Assembly: GCA_038114465.1 (NCBI GenBank)
Contig: JAYNQW010000010.1
Coordinates: 67,520-131,519 of the forward strand
Source of the DNA: CALINB01 sp938045325
Lineage (GTDB): Bacteria; Pseudomonadota; Alphaproteobacteria; Rhodospirillales; CALINB01
Length of the DNA: 64,000 nt
Reading direction: 5' to 3'
A model generated the notes under the pieces. The model saw only the letters and a list, made by a program, of their open reading frames with translations, searched no databases and was not told the DNA's origin. Shown in pieces: positions 51,918 to 61,380 of this stretch (position 1 is the stretch's first letter; every line of letters begins with the position of its first letter). The position numbers and the translations under genes are program-made.

Positions 51918-53120
51918 GAAAAACCAGCCGACGAACAAAGCGATAAAGATGCCGCCTAAGGGCAGCAGTAAATTCGAGCTCAAGTAATCAAGAAAATCAA
52001 AGATGCCTTTACCGAAGATTGTGTAATCTTTCCAAACACCGAGGGATAGAGAGGCGGGAATGCCGATCAAAAACATAACAGCACCCGATCCCCAGGCGGC
52101 CGTTCTCCGCGAAACTCCTTTTTCATCGACCAAGTAGGTCACCACGACTTCCAACAGTGAAACAGCGGACGTCAGCGCGGCGATGGCCAGCAGTACGAAA
52201 AACAACGGCGCGAAAACGACTCCGCCCGGCATGTTGGCGAAGACGGCGGGCAGGGTAATGAATGTGAGACCCGGCCCGGCGTTAGGATCGAAGCCGAAAG
52301 CGAAGACGGCTGGTAAAATGACTAGGCCTGCTAAAAATGCAATCGAGGTATCCAGTGATGTCGTCCAAATGGTTGAAGTCGGCAAGTTCATTGTTCGATC
52401 GAGGTAAGAGCCATAGGTGATCATGGCGCCCATACCGATCGAGAGCGAGAAGAAGGCCTGCGACAGGGCCGCGTTAAATGCGGCGGCATTCATCTTAGAA
52501 AAATCCGGCTGGAGGAAATATTCGATGCCTTTCATGGCGCCGGGTAGGGTTAACGACCGGCCAAGCAAGATGAGAATGATGACAAACAATGCGGGTAATA
52601 AGATTTTACACCACCGTTCGATGCCACGACCGATGCCGCCGATCACGACGGCGATGGTCAGCGTCATGAAGGCGGCATGAAAAATAATCGGACGAACCGG
52701 GTTCTCGATGAAATTCGAGAAAACCTTGCCGAGTTCCTGAGATGTGCCGTTAACAAGCACGCCCGTCATCATTTTCAGGATATACGCCAACGTCCAGCCG
52801 CCGACGACGCTGTAATAGGAAAGAATTGCGAATGCGGCGGCGATACCCATAAACCCGACGATGGGCCAAAGGCCACCCTTTAATTTTGCAAAGGCCCCGA
52901 TGGGATCCTTTCTCGCCGCTCGGCCGATAATGAATTCACACAGCATGACACTGATGCCGATCGTGAACGCCAAGGCGAGATAGGTAATTAAAAATGCCGC
53001 GCCACCGTGTTGTCCGGCGAGATAGGGAAACTTCCAAATGTTGCCGAGGCCGACGGCCGATCCCGCGGCGGCAAGAATAACACCCACCCGGCTGCCCCAA
53101 TGTTCGCGCGGTGCCAGCAT
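51789..53120 (-). CDS. Sodium:neurotransmitter symporter (SNF/NSS) family transporter
   Basis: The 443-residue protein has the NSS N-terminus HWGSRVGVILAAAGSAVGLGNIWKFPYLAGQHGG, with the sodium-site sequence SAVGLGNIWKFPY. About eleven membrane helices follow. Bacterial members import amino acids with sodium. It lies 103 bases downstream of the selenoprotein gene on the same strand and may share its transcript. The final residues (LAIAWILISGL) end at the phage-block junction, so the C-terminus may have been altered. Confidence 0.92.
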   Translation of the reverse strand: MLAPREHWGSRVGVILAAAGSAVGLGNIWKFPYLAGQHGGAAFLITYLALAFTIGISVMLCEFIIGRAARKDPIGAFAKLKGGLWPIVGFMGIAAAFAILSYYSVVGGWTLAYILKMMTGVLVNGTSQELGKVFSNFIENPVRPIIFHAAFMTLTIAVVIGGIGRGIERWCKILLPALFVIILILLGRSLTLPGAMKGIEYFLQPDFSKMNAAAFNAALSQAFFSLSIGMGAMITYGSYLDRTMNLPTSTIWTTSLDTSIAFLAGLVILPAVFAFGFDPNAGPGLTFITLPAVFANMPGGVVFAPLFFVLLAIAALTSAVSLLEVVVTYLVDEKGVSRRTAAWGSGAVMFLIGIPASLSLGVWKDYTIFGKGIFDFLDYLSSNLLLPLGGIFIALFVGWFFSEKALEEATAGGKHRFPVARIWMFICKFIAPLAIAWILISGL

Positions 53121-53223
53121 TATGATGAATACCCCCTAAATATTCCCCCAGAAACTAATCAAAAATTGGGTATATCCGGCAAGGTCCGAATATTTGCCTC
53201 CCGCCTTTTTAACAATCCCACTT

Positions 53224-54954
53224 TTATATTAAGCAGACATCGCTGGCGCAGCCCAAATCTCTGTCGGCTTGTTGAAGGAGTTCACTCCACGCTGTCGGTG
53301 TTTCAATTTTTCGTCCGACGACGCGCCGGGAATTTCCTTGAAACCAGAAATTATGGGTCGGGTGTTGCCCGCCCGCGACCAGCAATATCAGATTTTCCGG
53401 CTTGCGCGTTACCGGCCATGGGTCAAGCTTAACTGAGTCCCGCGTATCGGGGTTTGTATCCGCTTCAATCCATTGTTTGAGGCCCGTTCGCTCGACGCTT
53501 TCTTTGGAGATTGCCGAATTTTTCCAAAGGTGATTTCTGATTTTTTCCTTTGTCCATCCCAGCCCGGCCAGCTGTTTCGCTACAATGCGCGACATCATGA
53601 TGGCGCCGGGTGTCCCTTCTTCATATCCCCTCAAATAGTGAATATGTGGAACTTGCAAATAATCGACGAGTTTCTCTAACCCTTCATTCGCTTCTTGTTC
53701 CAACGTTTCTTTTCCCGTGCCTCGCCGCATAATGTTTGCCGCGCCCGTCGCAATAAATACGGATACGGCGTTTGTACCAGGCTCGAAGCCATGGCGTTCC
53801 GTCGCAAACGCCGGCCAGCCTTCCGGTAATCCTTCTTCATCTTCAGCAAATACGGCGTTCGTGTAACGCATGGGTCCAAAAATTGCCATGGTGCCGACGC
53901 CGGGGAGGGCGCCGCCGACATTTTGCAATAACAGTCTTAATGCGCGGCCAATACTGGCTCCGGCCGGACGTTGTGGATCGGGGCCTAACAATCCAAAACC
54001 GGAATTCAATCTAATTTCGTTTGCGATCGGCCCGTTCAGGACCACGACCGGAAAAGTGCTGCCGGACGTTGCCTGCCAAGAGGAATGAATAAATTCCGGT
54101 TCCATTACAGCATCGATAACGGATAGCAAAACCGGTAAATATTCTGGCCGGCCACCGGCCATGGCGAGAGACACGGCGACTGTTTCGACCGTGACGATAC
54201 CCCCGCGCGGAAGCAGTTTTCCTAATTTTTCATGACGGGGCAGGTCTGTTCCTTCGAGTATCCAATCAACACGCGATGTATCCGGCGGAACGACCGGCAA
54301 ACCATCGCCCCATAGATTGGTTAGAAAAAGGTTGTTTGTTTGGCGTTGGGCATCTTCATAATTTTCGCCCGAAATCGAAAGCATTGGTGCGTTACGCAAC
54401 CCTGTTTCCTTGGCTGCCGGTTGCCAAGCCGTCAATCCTTCAGAAAATTCATCAACGCGGTTTTCAAGCAGCGTTAAATCACTTTCAACAAGAAAAAGAT
54501 CGACTGGAAACGTGACCATGGATGCATCTTGGTCGAAACCCAATCCAGACACAGCATTACGAACGACACCTATAAAGTCTTCGCGGGTGAGCGTGACAGT
54601 TGGAATTCCCTCGGCTTCAATTTTTGCAGCAGCACGGCCGCAAGCGGTGGCGCAAGCGCCTCAAGAAGCATTGCCAATGACGACAGCATCCACTCCTGAT
54701 TCTTTAATGCGTTGTACCGTTTCATCATTCCCGATTTTCATATTCCCGATTGGGAATTCCGAATACGGCACGATTTCTACATCATCGAATTTTTCACTGA
54801 AATAATTGGCGACCAACGGCAGCATACGGTGCGCTTGCCATTCATCATTCGAAACGAAGCCAATTTTTTTTCCATTTAATGAATCGAGACGGGAGGCATG
54901 TAAACGGAGAACTTCGGTTGCCCCACTAGGGTCAAAAACTTCGAGCGTATGCAT
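53224..54954 (-). CDS. UGSC-family selenoprotein (in-frame TGA read as selenocysteine)
   Basis: The gene reads as 576 residues if TGA at 54661-54663 encodes selenocysteine (residue 98). Before it lies VDAVVIGNAS; after it, in the same frame and without a start codon, GACATACGRAAAKIEAEG and TREDFIGVVRNAVSGLGFD. U-G-A-C resembles the U-G-S-C motif for which the family is named. The N-terminal domain (FVSNDEWQAHRMLPLVANYF) resembles a Rossmann-like fold, and the long C-terminal domain has GDGLPVVPPDTSRVDWIL. The reaction is unknown; a redox role is inferred from the Sec-x-x-Cys motif. Confidence 0.85.
54624..54643 (-). promoter_or_regulatory. Bacterial SECIS-like hairpin after the selenocysteine TGA
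   Basis: On the minus strand TTGCGGC (54643-54637) pairs with GCTGCAA (54630-54624), seven pairs including one G-T, around the 6-base loop CGTGCT. The loop starts 25 nt after the TGA and has G in its early part, within the range known for SelB-binding bacterial SECIS elements. A second short hairpin (GGCGC/GCGCC) lies directly after the TGA. Confidence 0.65.
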
Positions 54955-55067
54955 TGCTGTATCCTTGAATTTGAGGAGTTGCCGTCAAATATAAAAACAC
55001 ATGTTTTAATTGATGGAAACAGCCAGAATAACTGCCAATTGTCAAAATACTGAATTTGAGAGAAAAA

Positions 55068-55142
55068 TGGTGCCGCCGGGGCGAATCGAACGCCCGACCC
55101 CACCCTTACCAAGGGTGTGCTCTACCCCTGAGCTACGGCGGC
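55068..55142 (-). tRNA. tRNA-Thr (GGT)
   Basis: On the minus strand the 75-base sequence forms a full cloverleaf with acceptor GCCGCCG/CGGCGGC, D arm AGCTCAGGGGTAGAGC, anticodon stem-loop CACCC-TTGGTAA-GGGTG (anticodon GGT), T arm GTTCGATTC and encoded CCA. It lies between the selenoprotein gene and the small basic gene upstream of murA. Confidence 0.97.
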
Positions 55143-55310
55143 ATAGGGTAACCATTACCCTAGTCGTGAAATAATTCACACGATATAAGTAATGTGCATT
55201 GAGCGGCGAAAACATGCCATAGGCCTTTCAAGGAGGCAAGCTTTCCTCTCCACAGGTTTAAGGGTTCAAATTATGCCTTTAAAAGGCCACATTATTGGTC
55301 AAGATTTAAT

Positions 55311-55466
55311 ATGAAAGACGAAAAATCCATATCTCAAGAGACCGAGAGCAAGGCAAATAAGCTGGCTTCGAAAAAAGCTAAATTAGCTCAATCGCTTCGT
55401 AAAAATCTTTCAAAGCGAAAACAACAATCAAAATTACGAAATTCGCAACGTTCCAAAAATGATTAA
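55311..55466 (+). CDS. Small basic hypothetical protein upstream of murA
   Basis: ATG 55311 opens a 51-residue, lysine- and arginine-rich protein beginning MKDEKSISQE and containing KKAKLAQSLRKNLSKRK. Similar short basic proteins occur just before murA in many Alphaproteobacteria. The function is unknown. It ends 48 bases before the murA start. Confidence 0.65.
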   Translation: MKDEKSISQETESKANKLASKKAKLAQSLRKNLSKRKQQSKLRNSQRSKND

Positions 55467-55513
55467 TACTATAAATAAAAAAAACTTCATGATGCATATT
55501 AAAGCGGGTCTTG

Positions 55514-56797
55514 ATGGATCAAATACGAATTAGAGGCGGGAACCCTCTTAAGGGATCTATAAACATTGCCGGTGCGAAGAACGCGGCCTTGCCATTGATG
55601 ACGGTCAGTCTCTTAACGGATGAAGAGATAACATTATCGAACCTTCCACATCTTGCTGATATTTCGACAATGTCGCATTTGCTTTCAGATATCGGTGTCG
55701 ATATCGCAATGGACGGCAATGTATCCGGTGGTCATTCGGGCCGGACATTTAATTTAAAAGCAAAAGATATCCTTAATACGACGGCACAATATGATCTGGT
55801 GCGAAAGATGCGAGCCTCCATACTTGTTCTTGGCCCGTTATTAGCGCGTTGCGGTAAGGCGCGCGTTTCGTTGCCGGGCGGTTGTGCGATTGGGACGCGC
55901 CCCGTCGATTTGCATCTCAGAGCTCTAGAGCAGTTGGGTGCTGAGATCGAACTGAGTGAAGGCTACATCGAAGCCGAAGCACCAAAGGGCCTCAGTGGCG
56001 CTCATGTCATTTTCCCGACAGTTACGGTCGGCGGTACAGAAAATATTTTAATGGCTGCGACCCTCGCTAAAGGAAAAACGGTCATCGGTAATGCAGCCCG
56101 TGAGCCTGAGGTTTCTGATCTTGCTCATTGTTTAATTGCTATGGGCGCAAGGATTGACGGTGTCGGTTCGGATACGCTGACAGTTGAAGGTGTCGATCGT
56201 TTACATGGTGCTGAGCATGCGGTTTTATCTGACCGCATCGAATCAGCAACCTATGCTGTTGCTACGGCTATTACCGGCGGAACTGTTGATCTGATCGGCG
56301 CGCAATTTGATTTAATCGAATCGGTCAGCGATATTTTAATGCGTGCTGGTGTTGAAATTTCCAAAATTGATTCTGGATTGCGCATTAAGAGGGAAAATGA
56401 CTCAATTCAGGGCGTAGACGTTATGACGGAGCCTTTTCCAGGGTTTCCAACAGATATGCAGGCCCAACTCATGGCATTGATGACAATTGCTGAGGGTGCA
56501 TCGATGATTACCGAGTCTATTTTTGAAAACAGGTTTATGCACGTCCCTGAGTTGTGCCGCATGGGTGCAGATATCAATGTCCATGGCGCCTCCGCTATCG
56601 TTCGGGGCGTGGATAAAATATCGGGCGCTCAGGTCATGGCAACGGATTTACGAGCATCTGTATCGTTGGTATTAGCCGGCCTCGCCGCCCAAGGCGAAAC
56701 CATTATTAATCGCGTCTATCACTTAGATCGTGGGTATGAAAATCTTGAAGAAAAATTAGCGGCTTGTGGCGCGGATATTTCACGAATTCGAGGCTAA
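55514..56797 (+). CDS. murA: UDP-N-acetylglucosamine 1-carboxyvinyltransferase
   Basis: The enzyme of about 427 residues makes the first committed step of peptidoglycan synthesis by adding enolpyruvate to UDP-GlcNAc. It has INIAGAKNAALPLM with the active-site Lys, ASILVLGPLLARCGKARVSLPGGCAIGTRPVDLH with the Cys targeted by fosfomycin, and FPTDMQAQLMALM. The longest frame begins with TTG one codon earlier (55511); ATG 55514 gives MDQIRIRGG, the family start. Confidence 0.96.
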   Translation: MDQIRIRGGNPLKGSINIAGAKNAALPLMTVSLLTDEEITLSNLPHLADISTMSHLLSDIGVDIAMDGNVSGGHSGRTFNLKAKDILNTTAQYDLVRKMRASILVLGPLLARCGKARVSLPGGCAIGTRPVDLHLRALEQLGAEIELSEGYIEAEAPKGLSGAHVIFPTVTVGGTENILMAATLAKGKTVIGNAAREPEVSDLAHCLIAMGARIDGVGSDTLTVEGVDRLHGAEHAVLSDRIESATYAVATAITGGTVDLIGAQFDLIESVSDILMRAGVEISKIDSGLRIKRENDSIQGVDVMTEPFPGFPTDMQAQLMALMTIAEGASMITESIFENRFMHVPELCRMGADINVHGASAIVRGVDKISGAQVMATDLRASVSLVLAGLAAQGETIINRVYHLDRGYENLEEKLAACGADISRIRG

Positions 56798-56935
56798 CCG
56801 TTTGAATTTTAAAGCAATAAATAAAGCTATTCGAATTGAATGAGATATAGAATTTCTGTCTTTTAGGAATGCCCCCTTGACCTTTTTGGGTGAGCAGGGC
56901 ACTAAGCGTTCGTTGAAATAACTTATGACGGTTTT

Positions 56936-57154
56936 ATGGCAAAAGAAGAGTTATTAGAATTTTCCGGAACGGTGGTTGAAAAACTGCCAAACGCCATGTT
57001 TCGTGTCAAACTTGAGAATGACCACGAAATCATCGCGCGGATTGCCGGCAAAATGAGAAAATTTCGCATCCGGGTTTTACCGGGCGATAAAGTTGATGTT
57101 GAAATGACGCCTTATGATTTAACTAAAGGGCGTATTATTTTTAGACATAAATAA
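56936..57154 (+). CDS. infA: Translation initiation factor IF-1
   Basis: The 72-residue S1-fold protein reads MAKEELLEFSGTVVEKLPN, GKMRKFRIRVLPGDKVDVEMTPYDLTKGRI, which is typical IF-1. It binds the ribosomal A site during initiation. It stands 138 bases after murA. In many Alphaproteobacteria infA lies next to maf and rng; here the his genes lie between. Confidence 0.97.
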   Translation: MAKEELLEFSGTVVEKLPNAMFRVKLENDHEIIARIAGKMRKFRIRVLPGDKVDVEMTPYDLTKGRIIFRHK

Positions 57155-57192
57155 AATAATATTTGTCGCATTAATTTTTCGGATATAACTCC

Positions 57193-57624
57193 ATGGATTC
57201 CAGCACCATGGAAAAGCCAGTGCCCCCTAAACTTTCCGAATTTGGTCTGACGGAACAGGATCTTCGTTCCGCTCCAAAATTATTGAATCAAAATTTGACG
57301 AGATCATTGCAACTCCGCATCGGTTTTATCCTAGGCGTTGTGTTGGGTGTTGGGTCATTGTGGGGGATGTTTGTAAAAACAGATTCATTTGTTTACGGCG
57401 TCTTTTTTGGTTCGTTAATTGGTTTTGTTGTCTTCTTAATGGTTACCTTCTTAAGCGGTGCTGTTGTTGTTCTGCTTGCCAATGCGATTTCATATATTCA
57501 AAGCTTATATTATGGCCGGTTTAATGAAAAAACTCGTCAAGTATATCGATATTTCAACGCCAATAAGGAGTTTGACAGATCGATGAAAGTCTATGAACGC
57601 TATCGGCAATCCAAACGATATTGA
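57193..57624 (+). CDS. Small membrane protein of unknown function
   Basis: The 143-residue protein has two or three hydrophobic helices (IGFILGVVLGVGSLWGMFV, FFGSLIGFVVFLMVTFLSGAVVVLLANAI) between an acidic N-terminus and a basic, tyrosine-rich C-terminus (YYGRFNEKTRQVYRYFN, YERYRQSKRY). No family is recognised. It starts at ATG 57193, 38 bases after infA, and may be co-transcribed with it. Confidence 0.65.
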   Translation: MDSSTMEKPVPPKLSEFGLTEQDLRSAPKLLNQNLTRSLQLRIGFILGVVLGVGSLWGMFVKTDSFVYGVFFGSLIGFVVFLMVTFLSGAVVVLLANAISYIQSLYYGRFNEKTRQVYRYFNANKEFDRSMKVYERYRQSKRY

Positions 57625-57857
57625 GCGCATATTTGATCGTTGAATATGACTTAATATGAATGATGTATAATTATTTGGATCACAGATTTCATAAAAATAT
57701 AGATTTGAGAAATGTTCAAAAACCACGAAATTTCATTGGGTTAGGTATTATTGCCGGCGCTTGATCAAAAAATTATCCCGGTTTTCCTGGAGTCGCCGTC
57801 TAAAACCCACTATACATCCGGCCCTTAACAGATTGAGATTGCTGGTGAATAAAAATA

Positions 57858-58526
57858 ATGCCGGAAAGCGATAAAATCATTTTAGCTTTGCCGAAAGGGC
57901 GCATCCTTCGCGATGTCATGCCGATTGTTCAGCGTGCGGGTATTGAGCCGGAACCCGCGTTTTTTGACAAGTCTGTCCGGCAATTAAGGTTTGTCACAAA
58001 TAGGCCTGAACTCGATATTATTCGTGTTCGAAGCTTTGATGTCGCAACCTTCATCGCTTTTGGTGCGGCTCATTTTGGTATTGCCGGAGCCGATGTTCTA
58101 TCTGAATTTAATTACTCTGAAATTTATGCACCTCTAGATTTGGACTTAGGTGCGTGCCGTATGGTTGTTGCGGAACCCAAAGAAATGGTCGGCGTTGATG
58201 ACCCTTCTGGGTGGAGCCACGTTCGTGTTGCGACAAAATACCCTGGAATTACGCAACGGTATTTTGCTGAACGAGGTGTTCAGGCCGAATGTATAAAATT
58301 GTCAGGAGCCATAGAGTTGGCGCCAGGGCTGAATGTCTGCAGAAGGATTGTCGACCTCGTTTCATCAGGGGATACATTAAGAGCCAACGGGCTCGTTGAG
58401 GTTGAAGAAATCATGTCGATTACGTCGCGCCTGGCAGTTAACCGTGCGGCATGGAAAACACGTCCCAAGGAAATCAATTCTTGGATTCAACGTTTTCGAG
58501 AAGCCCTCCATGTCAAAACGTCTTAA
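57858..58526 (+). CDS. hisG: ATP phosphoribosyltransferase, short form
   Basis: The 222-residue protein is the short HisG that lacks the regulatory domain and normally works with HisZ, whose gene is not in this window. It has LALPKGRILRDVMPI, the PRPP-loop region DLVSSGDTLRANGLVEVE, and the ending ITSRLAVNRAAWK. It catalyses the first step of histidine synthesis. Its end overlaps the hisD start by 17 bases. Confidence 0.95.
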   Translation: MPESDKIILALPKGRILRDVMPIVQRAGIEPEPAFFDKSVRQLRFVTNRPELDIIRVRSFDVATFIAFGAAHFGIAGADVLSEFNYSEIYAPLDLDLGACRMVVAEPKEMVGVDDPSGWSHVRVATKYPGITQRYFAERGVQAECIKLSGAIELAPGLNVCRRIVDLVSSGDTLRANGLVEVEEIMSITSRLAVNRAAWKTRPKEINSWIQRFREALHVKTS

Positions 58527-59812
58527 AACGACTGATTCCAATTTTACTTCACAATTTGATGATCTCGTTTCGGCAAAGCGTGAGGCGGACTCGGATGTCA
58601 GTGATTCCGTTAAACAAATTATATCGGATGTGAAGGAGCGCGGTGACGAAGCCGTTATTCAATATACACGCCAGTTTGATCGTTTTNNNNNNNNNNTCAG
58701 GCAATAACTTGCGTGTGTCTATTAATGACATTGAAAAGGCTGAAGAATCTTGTGATTCTGAAACTGTTCGGGCTTTGAAACATGCTGCGGAAAGAATTCG
58801 GGATTTTCACAGCCGCCAACTGCCGGATAATCTCGACTATGTTGATTCGAAGGGTATTCGTCTGGGGTATCGTTGGACCCCGCTTGGCGCTGCGGGATTG
58901 TATGTGCCTGGCGGTACGGCAGCATACCCATCATCCGTTTTGATGAATGCCATACCGGCAATGGTCGCCGGCGTTAAGCGTGTTGTGATGGTTGTGCCGG
59001 CCACGGAAGGGGTTATCAATCCGTATGTTTTAGCAGCAGCTAAAATTTCCGGGGTTCAGGAAATATACCGGATTGGCGGTGCGCAAGCGGTTGCCGCATT
59101 AGCATTTGGCACAGAATCAATTAAGGCTGTTGATAAAATTGTCGGTCCCGGGAATATTTATGTCGCGACGGCCAAGCAGCAAGTATTTGGTGTCGTCGGG
59201 ATTGATATGATCGCTGGGCCGTCTGAGATTTTGGTCGTTGCCGATGATAAAAATGATCCGAATTGGATTGCCGCAGATTTGTTATCTCAAGCAGAACATG
59301 ATGCTTCGGCACAATCAATCCTCATAACGAATTCATCTGCTTTTGCAGATTCAGTTGAAGCCGCATTATTGCAGCAATTATTCGAACTGCCGCGAAAAGA
59401 AACGGCCGAAGCAAGTTGGAGTACACATGGAACGATCATTATTGTTGATAATTTTGACGATGCCGTGCCGTTAATTGACCGGCTTGCACCGGAACATTTA
59501 GAGCTTGCTGTTGAAGAGGCAGACGAGTTTGCTGGTAAGATTAATAATGCCGGTGCAATTTTTGTCGGTCGATTTACTCCTGAAGCCGTGGGTGATTACT
59601 TAGCTGGGCCAAACCATGTATTACCAACGGCGCGGAGCGCGCGGTTTTCTTCTGGCCTCGGTGTATTAGATTTTATGAAGCGCAGTTCAATCGTGAGCTG
59701 CGATGAAAACAGCCTAAATGACATCGGCTCAGATATTATTACGTTAGCCAATGCAGAAGGGCTTGATGCTCATGCACGCTCAGTCGGCATACGTATGAAG
59801 CCTAAGAGTTAA
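58510..59812 (+). CDS. hisD: Histidinol dehydrogenase, with a short assembly gap
   Basis: The protein of about 430 residues oxidises histidinol to histidine in two steps. It starts at ATG 58510 and has SVKQIISDVKERGDEAVIQYT, then ten Ns at 58687-58696. After the gap come PLGAAGLYVPGGTAAYPSSVLMNAIPA, VDKIVGPGNIYVATAKQQVFG, IDMIAGPSEILVVAD, the zinc and catalytic LLSQAEHDASAQ and LAPEHLELAVEEADE. The frames either side of the gap differ, so the real missing length is not exactly ten. It follows hisG directly. Confidence 0.94.
58687..58696. other. Scaffold gap (10 N) inside hisD
   Basis: Ten Ns follow QFDRF, and the sequence resumes with SGNNLRVSI in another frame. Judging from the family, only a few residues are missing. 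Confidence 0.95.
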
Positions 59813-59837
59813 ACGCAGTCGACGTTTGTGTGATTTT

Positions 59838-60314
59838 ATGGCGAACACAGACCAGCGCATCTCGGGAATTTCACTCGATGAACACAGCGTTGTTCGCCGA
59901 AGCCCTCAGGTTGAGCATGAACAAAAAGCTGCCATCTATGACCTTATAGAAGACAACGAATTCTCACCTATTCAAAAATTAAAAGGGCCATTCAATCTTA
60001 TTTTGAAGATTGAGGAAAATAGGCTTGTTTTTAATGTTCTCAGTGAGCGGGACGAATCATTAACAACCTTTTCTTTGTCATTGAATGCGTTTCGTTCCCT
60101 GATCCGCGAATATTTTATGGTATGTGAAAGTTATTATGATGCGATCAAGTCTTCCAGCCCGTCACAAATCGAAGCGATCGATGTTGGCCGCCGCTCGTTG
60201 CATAATGAAGGCGCTGCCTTATTAAAAAAGCGATTGCGGGAAAAAGTTGTCATCAATGATCGAACCGCGCGCCGATTGTTTACGCTTCTTTGTGTTCTTC
60301 ATATTCGGGGCTGA
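59838..60314 (+). CDS. UPF0262 family protein
   Basis: From ATG 59838 the protein is 158 residues. It has ISLDEHSVVRRSPQVEHEQKAAIYDLIEDNEF, FVLNVLSERD-type sequence (here FNVLSERDESL) and GRRSLHNEGAALLKKRL, the hallmarks of UPF0262. This family is confined mostly to Alphaproteobacteria and usually lies between hisD and a phosphatase gene, as here. The function is unknown. Confidence 0.93.
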   Translation: MANTDQRISGISLDEHSVVRRSPQVEHEQKAAIYDLIEDNEFSPIQKLKGPFNLILKIEENRLVFNVLSERDESLTTFSLSLNAFRSLIREYFMVCESYYDAIKSSSPSQIEAIDVGRRSLHNEGAALLKKRLREKVVINDRTARRLFTLLCVLHIRG

Positions 60315-60316
60315 TT

Positions 60317-60760
60317 ATGAAAATATTGCCATCAGCCGTCCTTTTTGCCTGCACGGAAAATTCAATTCGCTCACCCATGGCAGAGGGAATTCTTAAGTAT
60401 TATCAAGGCCATAGAATCTATGTTGATTCAGTCGGAGTCCGCAAAAGTGAGGTTAATGGGTTCGCTGTTGCGGTAATGGAGGAGATTGGTATCGACATTG
60501 GAGGGCATAAGTCGAAAACTTTTGGAGATCTCGAAGATACATCATTTGATTGTGTCATATCTTTATCACCGGAGGCTCAGCATAGTGCAGTCGAGTTAAC
60601 ACGGTTTATGTCGTGCGAAGTATTTTTTTGGAATACGTTTGATCCATCAATCATTCACGGTAGCCGAGACTCGATATTGGAAGCGTATCGCCAGGTGCGC
60701 GACACGCTGCTCAATAAAATTCAAAATGAATTTCCCCAAGAAGGGGAAGTCAAACTGTGA
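60317..60760 (+). CDS. Low-molecular-weight phosphotyrosine phosphatase-like protein
   Basis: From ATG 60317, 2 bases after UPF0262, the protein is 147 residues. It has the CX5R P-loop CTENSIRS near residue 11 and a later FWNTFDPSIIHGSRDSILEAYRQVRD containing the general-acid Asp region. The family also includes arsenate reductases. Its position between UPF0262 and maf is conserved in Alphaproteobacteria. Confidence 0.9.
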   Translation: MKILPSAVLFACTENSIRSPMAEGILKYYQGHRIYVDSVGVRKSEVNGFAVAVMEEIGIDIGGHKSKTFGDLEDTSFDCVISLSPEAQHSAVELTRFMSCEVFFWNTFDPSIIHGSRDSILEAYRQVRDTLLNKIQNEFPQEGEVKL

Positions 60761-60771
60761 GATAAATTGTA

Positions 60772-61374
60772 GTGCAAGATTTTTCGACCAAGAATAAGCG
60801 TTTGATCCTCGCATCGTCGTCTCCTCGGCGGTTAGAATTGTTGAAGCAGATCGGCGTGACGCCCGCGATAATTAAGCCGGCAGATATTGATGAGCAGCCT
60901 CGCCGGCGGGAGCTTCCACGGGGCCTGGCTTTACGGCTGGCCGAAGAAAAAGCACGGGCGGTTCAAAAACTTTATGAAGGCGATATAATTCTTGCCGCGG
61001 ATACGGTCGTGGGTTGTGGGCGCCGCATACTTGGACAAGCCTCAGATGAAAAAGAAGCATATCGGCACCTGATGTTGCTATCAGGCCGTCGTCATCGTGT
61101 GTTCGGCGGTGTTTGTGTGATTGATTCAAAGGGTGACCGCCAATGCCGGATCGTTTCAACCGTCGTCATGTTTAAGCGCCTAACTGAGAACGAAATGAGC
61201 AATTACATTGCCGGTGGTGAATGGCAGGGGAAAGCGGGTGCCTATGCGATACAAGGGCGTGCGGCCTGTTTTGTAAAATGGATCAAGGGCTCATACTCAA
61301 ACGTTGTCGGCTTGCCGCTCTATGAGACGAACATCATGCTTAACAACGCAGGCATATCGGAAGCAAAGTATTAA
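60772..61374 (+). CDS. maf: Maf-like nucleotide pyrophosphatase
   Basis: The 200-residue protein starts at GTG 60772. It has LILASSSPRRLELLKQIGV, EEKARAVQKLYEGDIILAADTVV and GEWQGKAGAYAIQGRAACFVKWIKGSYSNVVGLPLYET, all Maf signatures. It hydrolyses non-canonical nucleoside triphosphates. It precedes rng by 6 bases. Confidence 0.95.
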   Translation: MQDFSTKNKRLILASSSPRRLELLKQIGVTPAIIKPADIDEQPRRRELPRGLALRLAEEKARAVQKLYEGDIILAADTVVGCGRRILGQASDEKEAYRHLMLLSGRRHRVFGGVCVIDSKGDRQCRIVSTVVMFKRLTENEMSNYIAGGEWQGKAGAYAIQGRAACFVKWIKGSYSNVVGLPLYETNIMLNNAGISEAKY

Positions 61375-61380
61375 CCGGTT

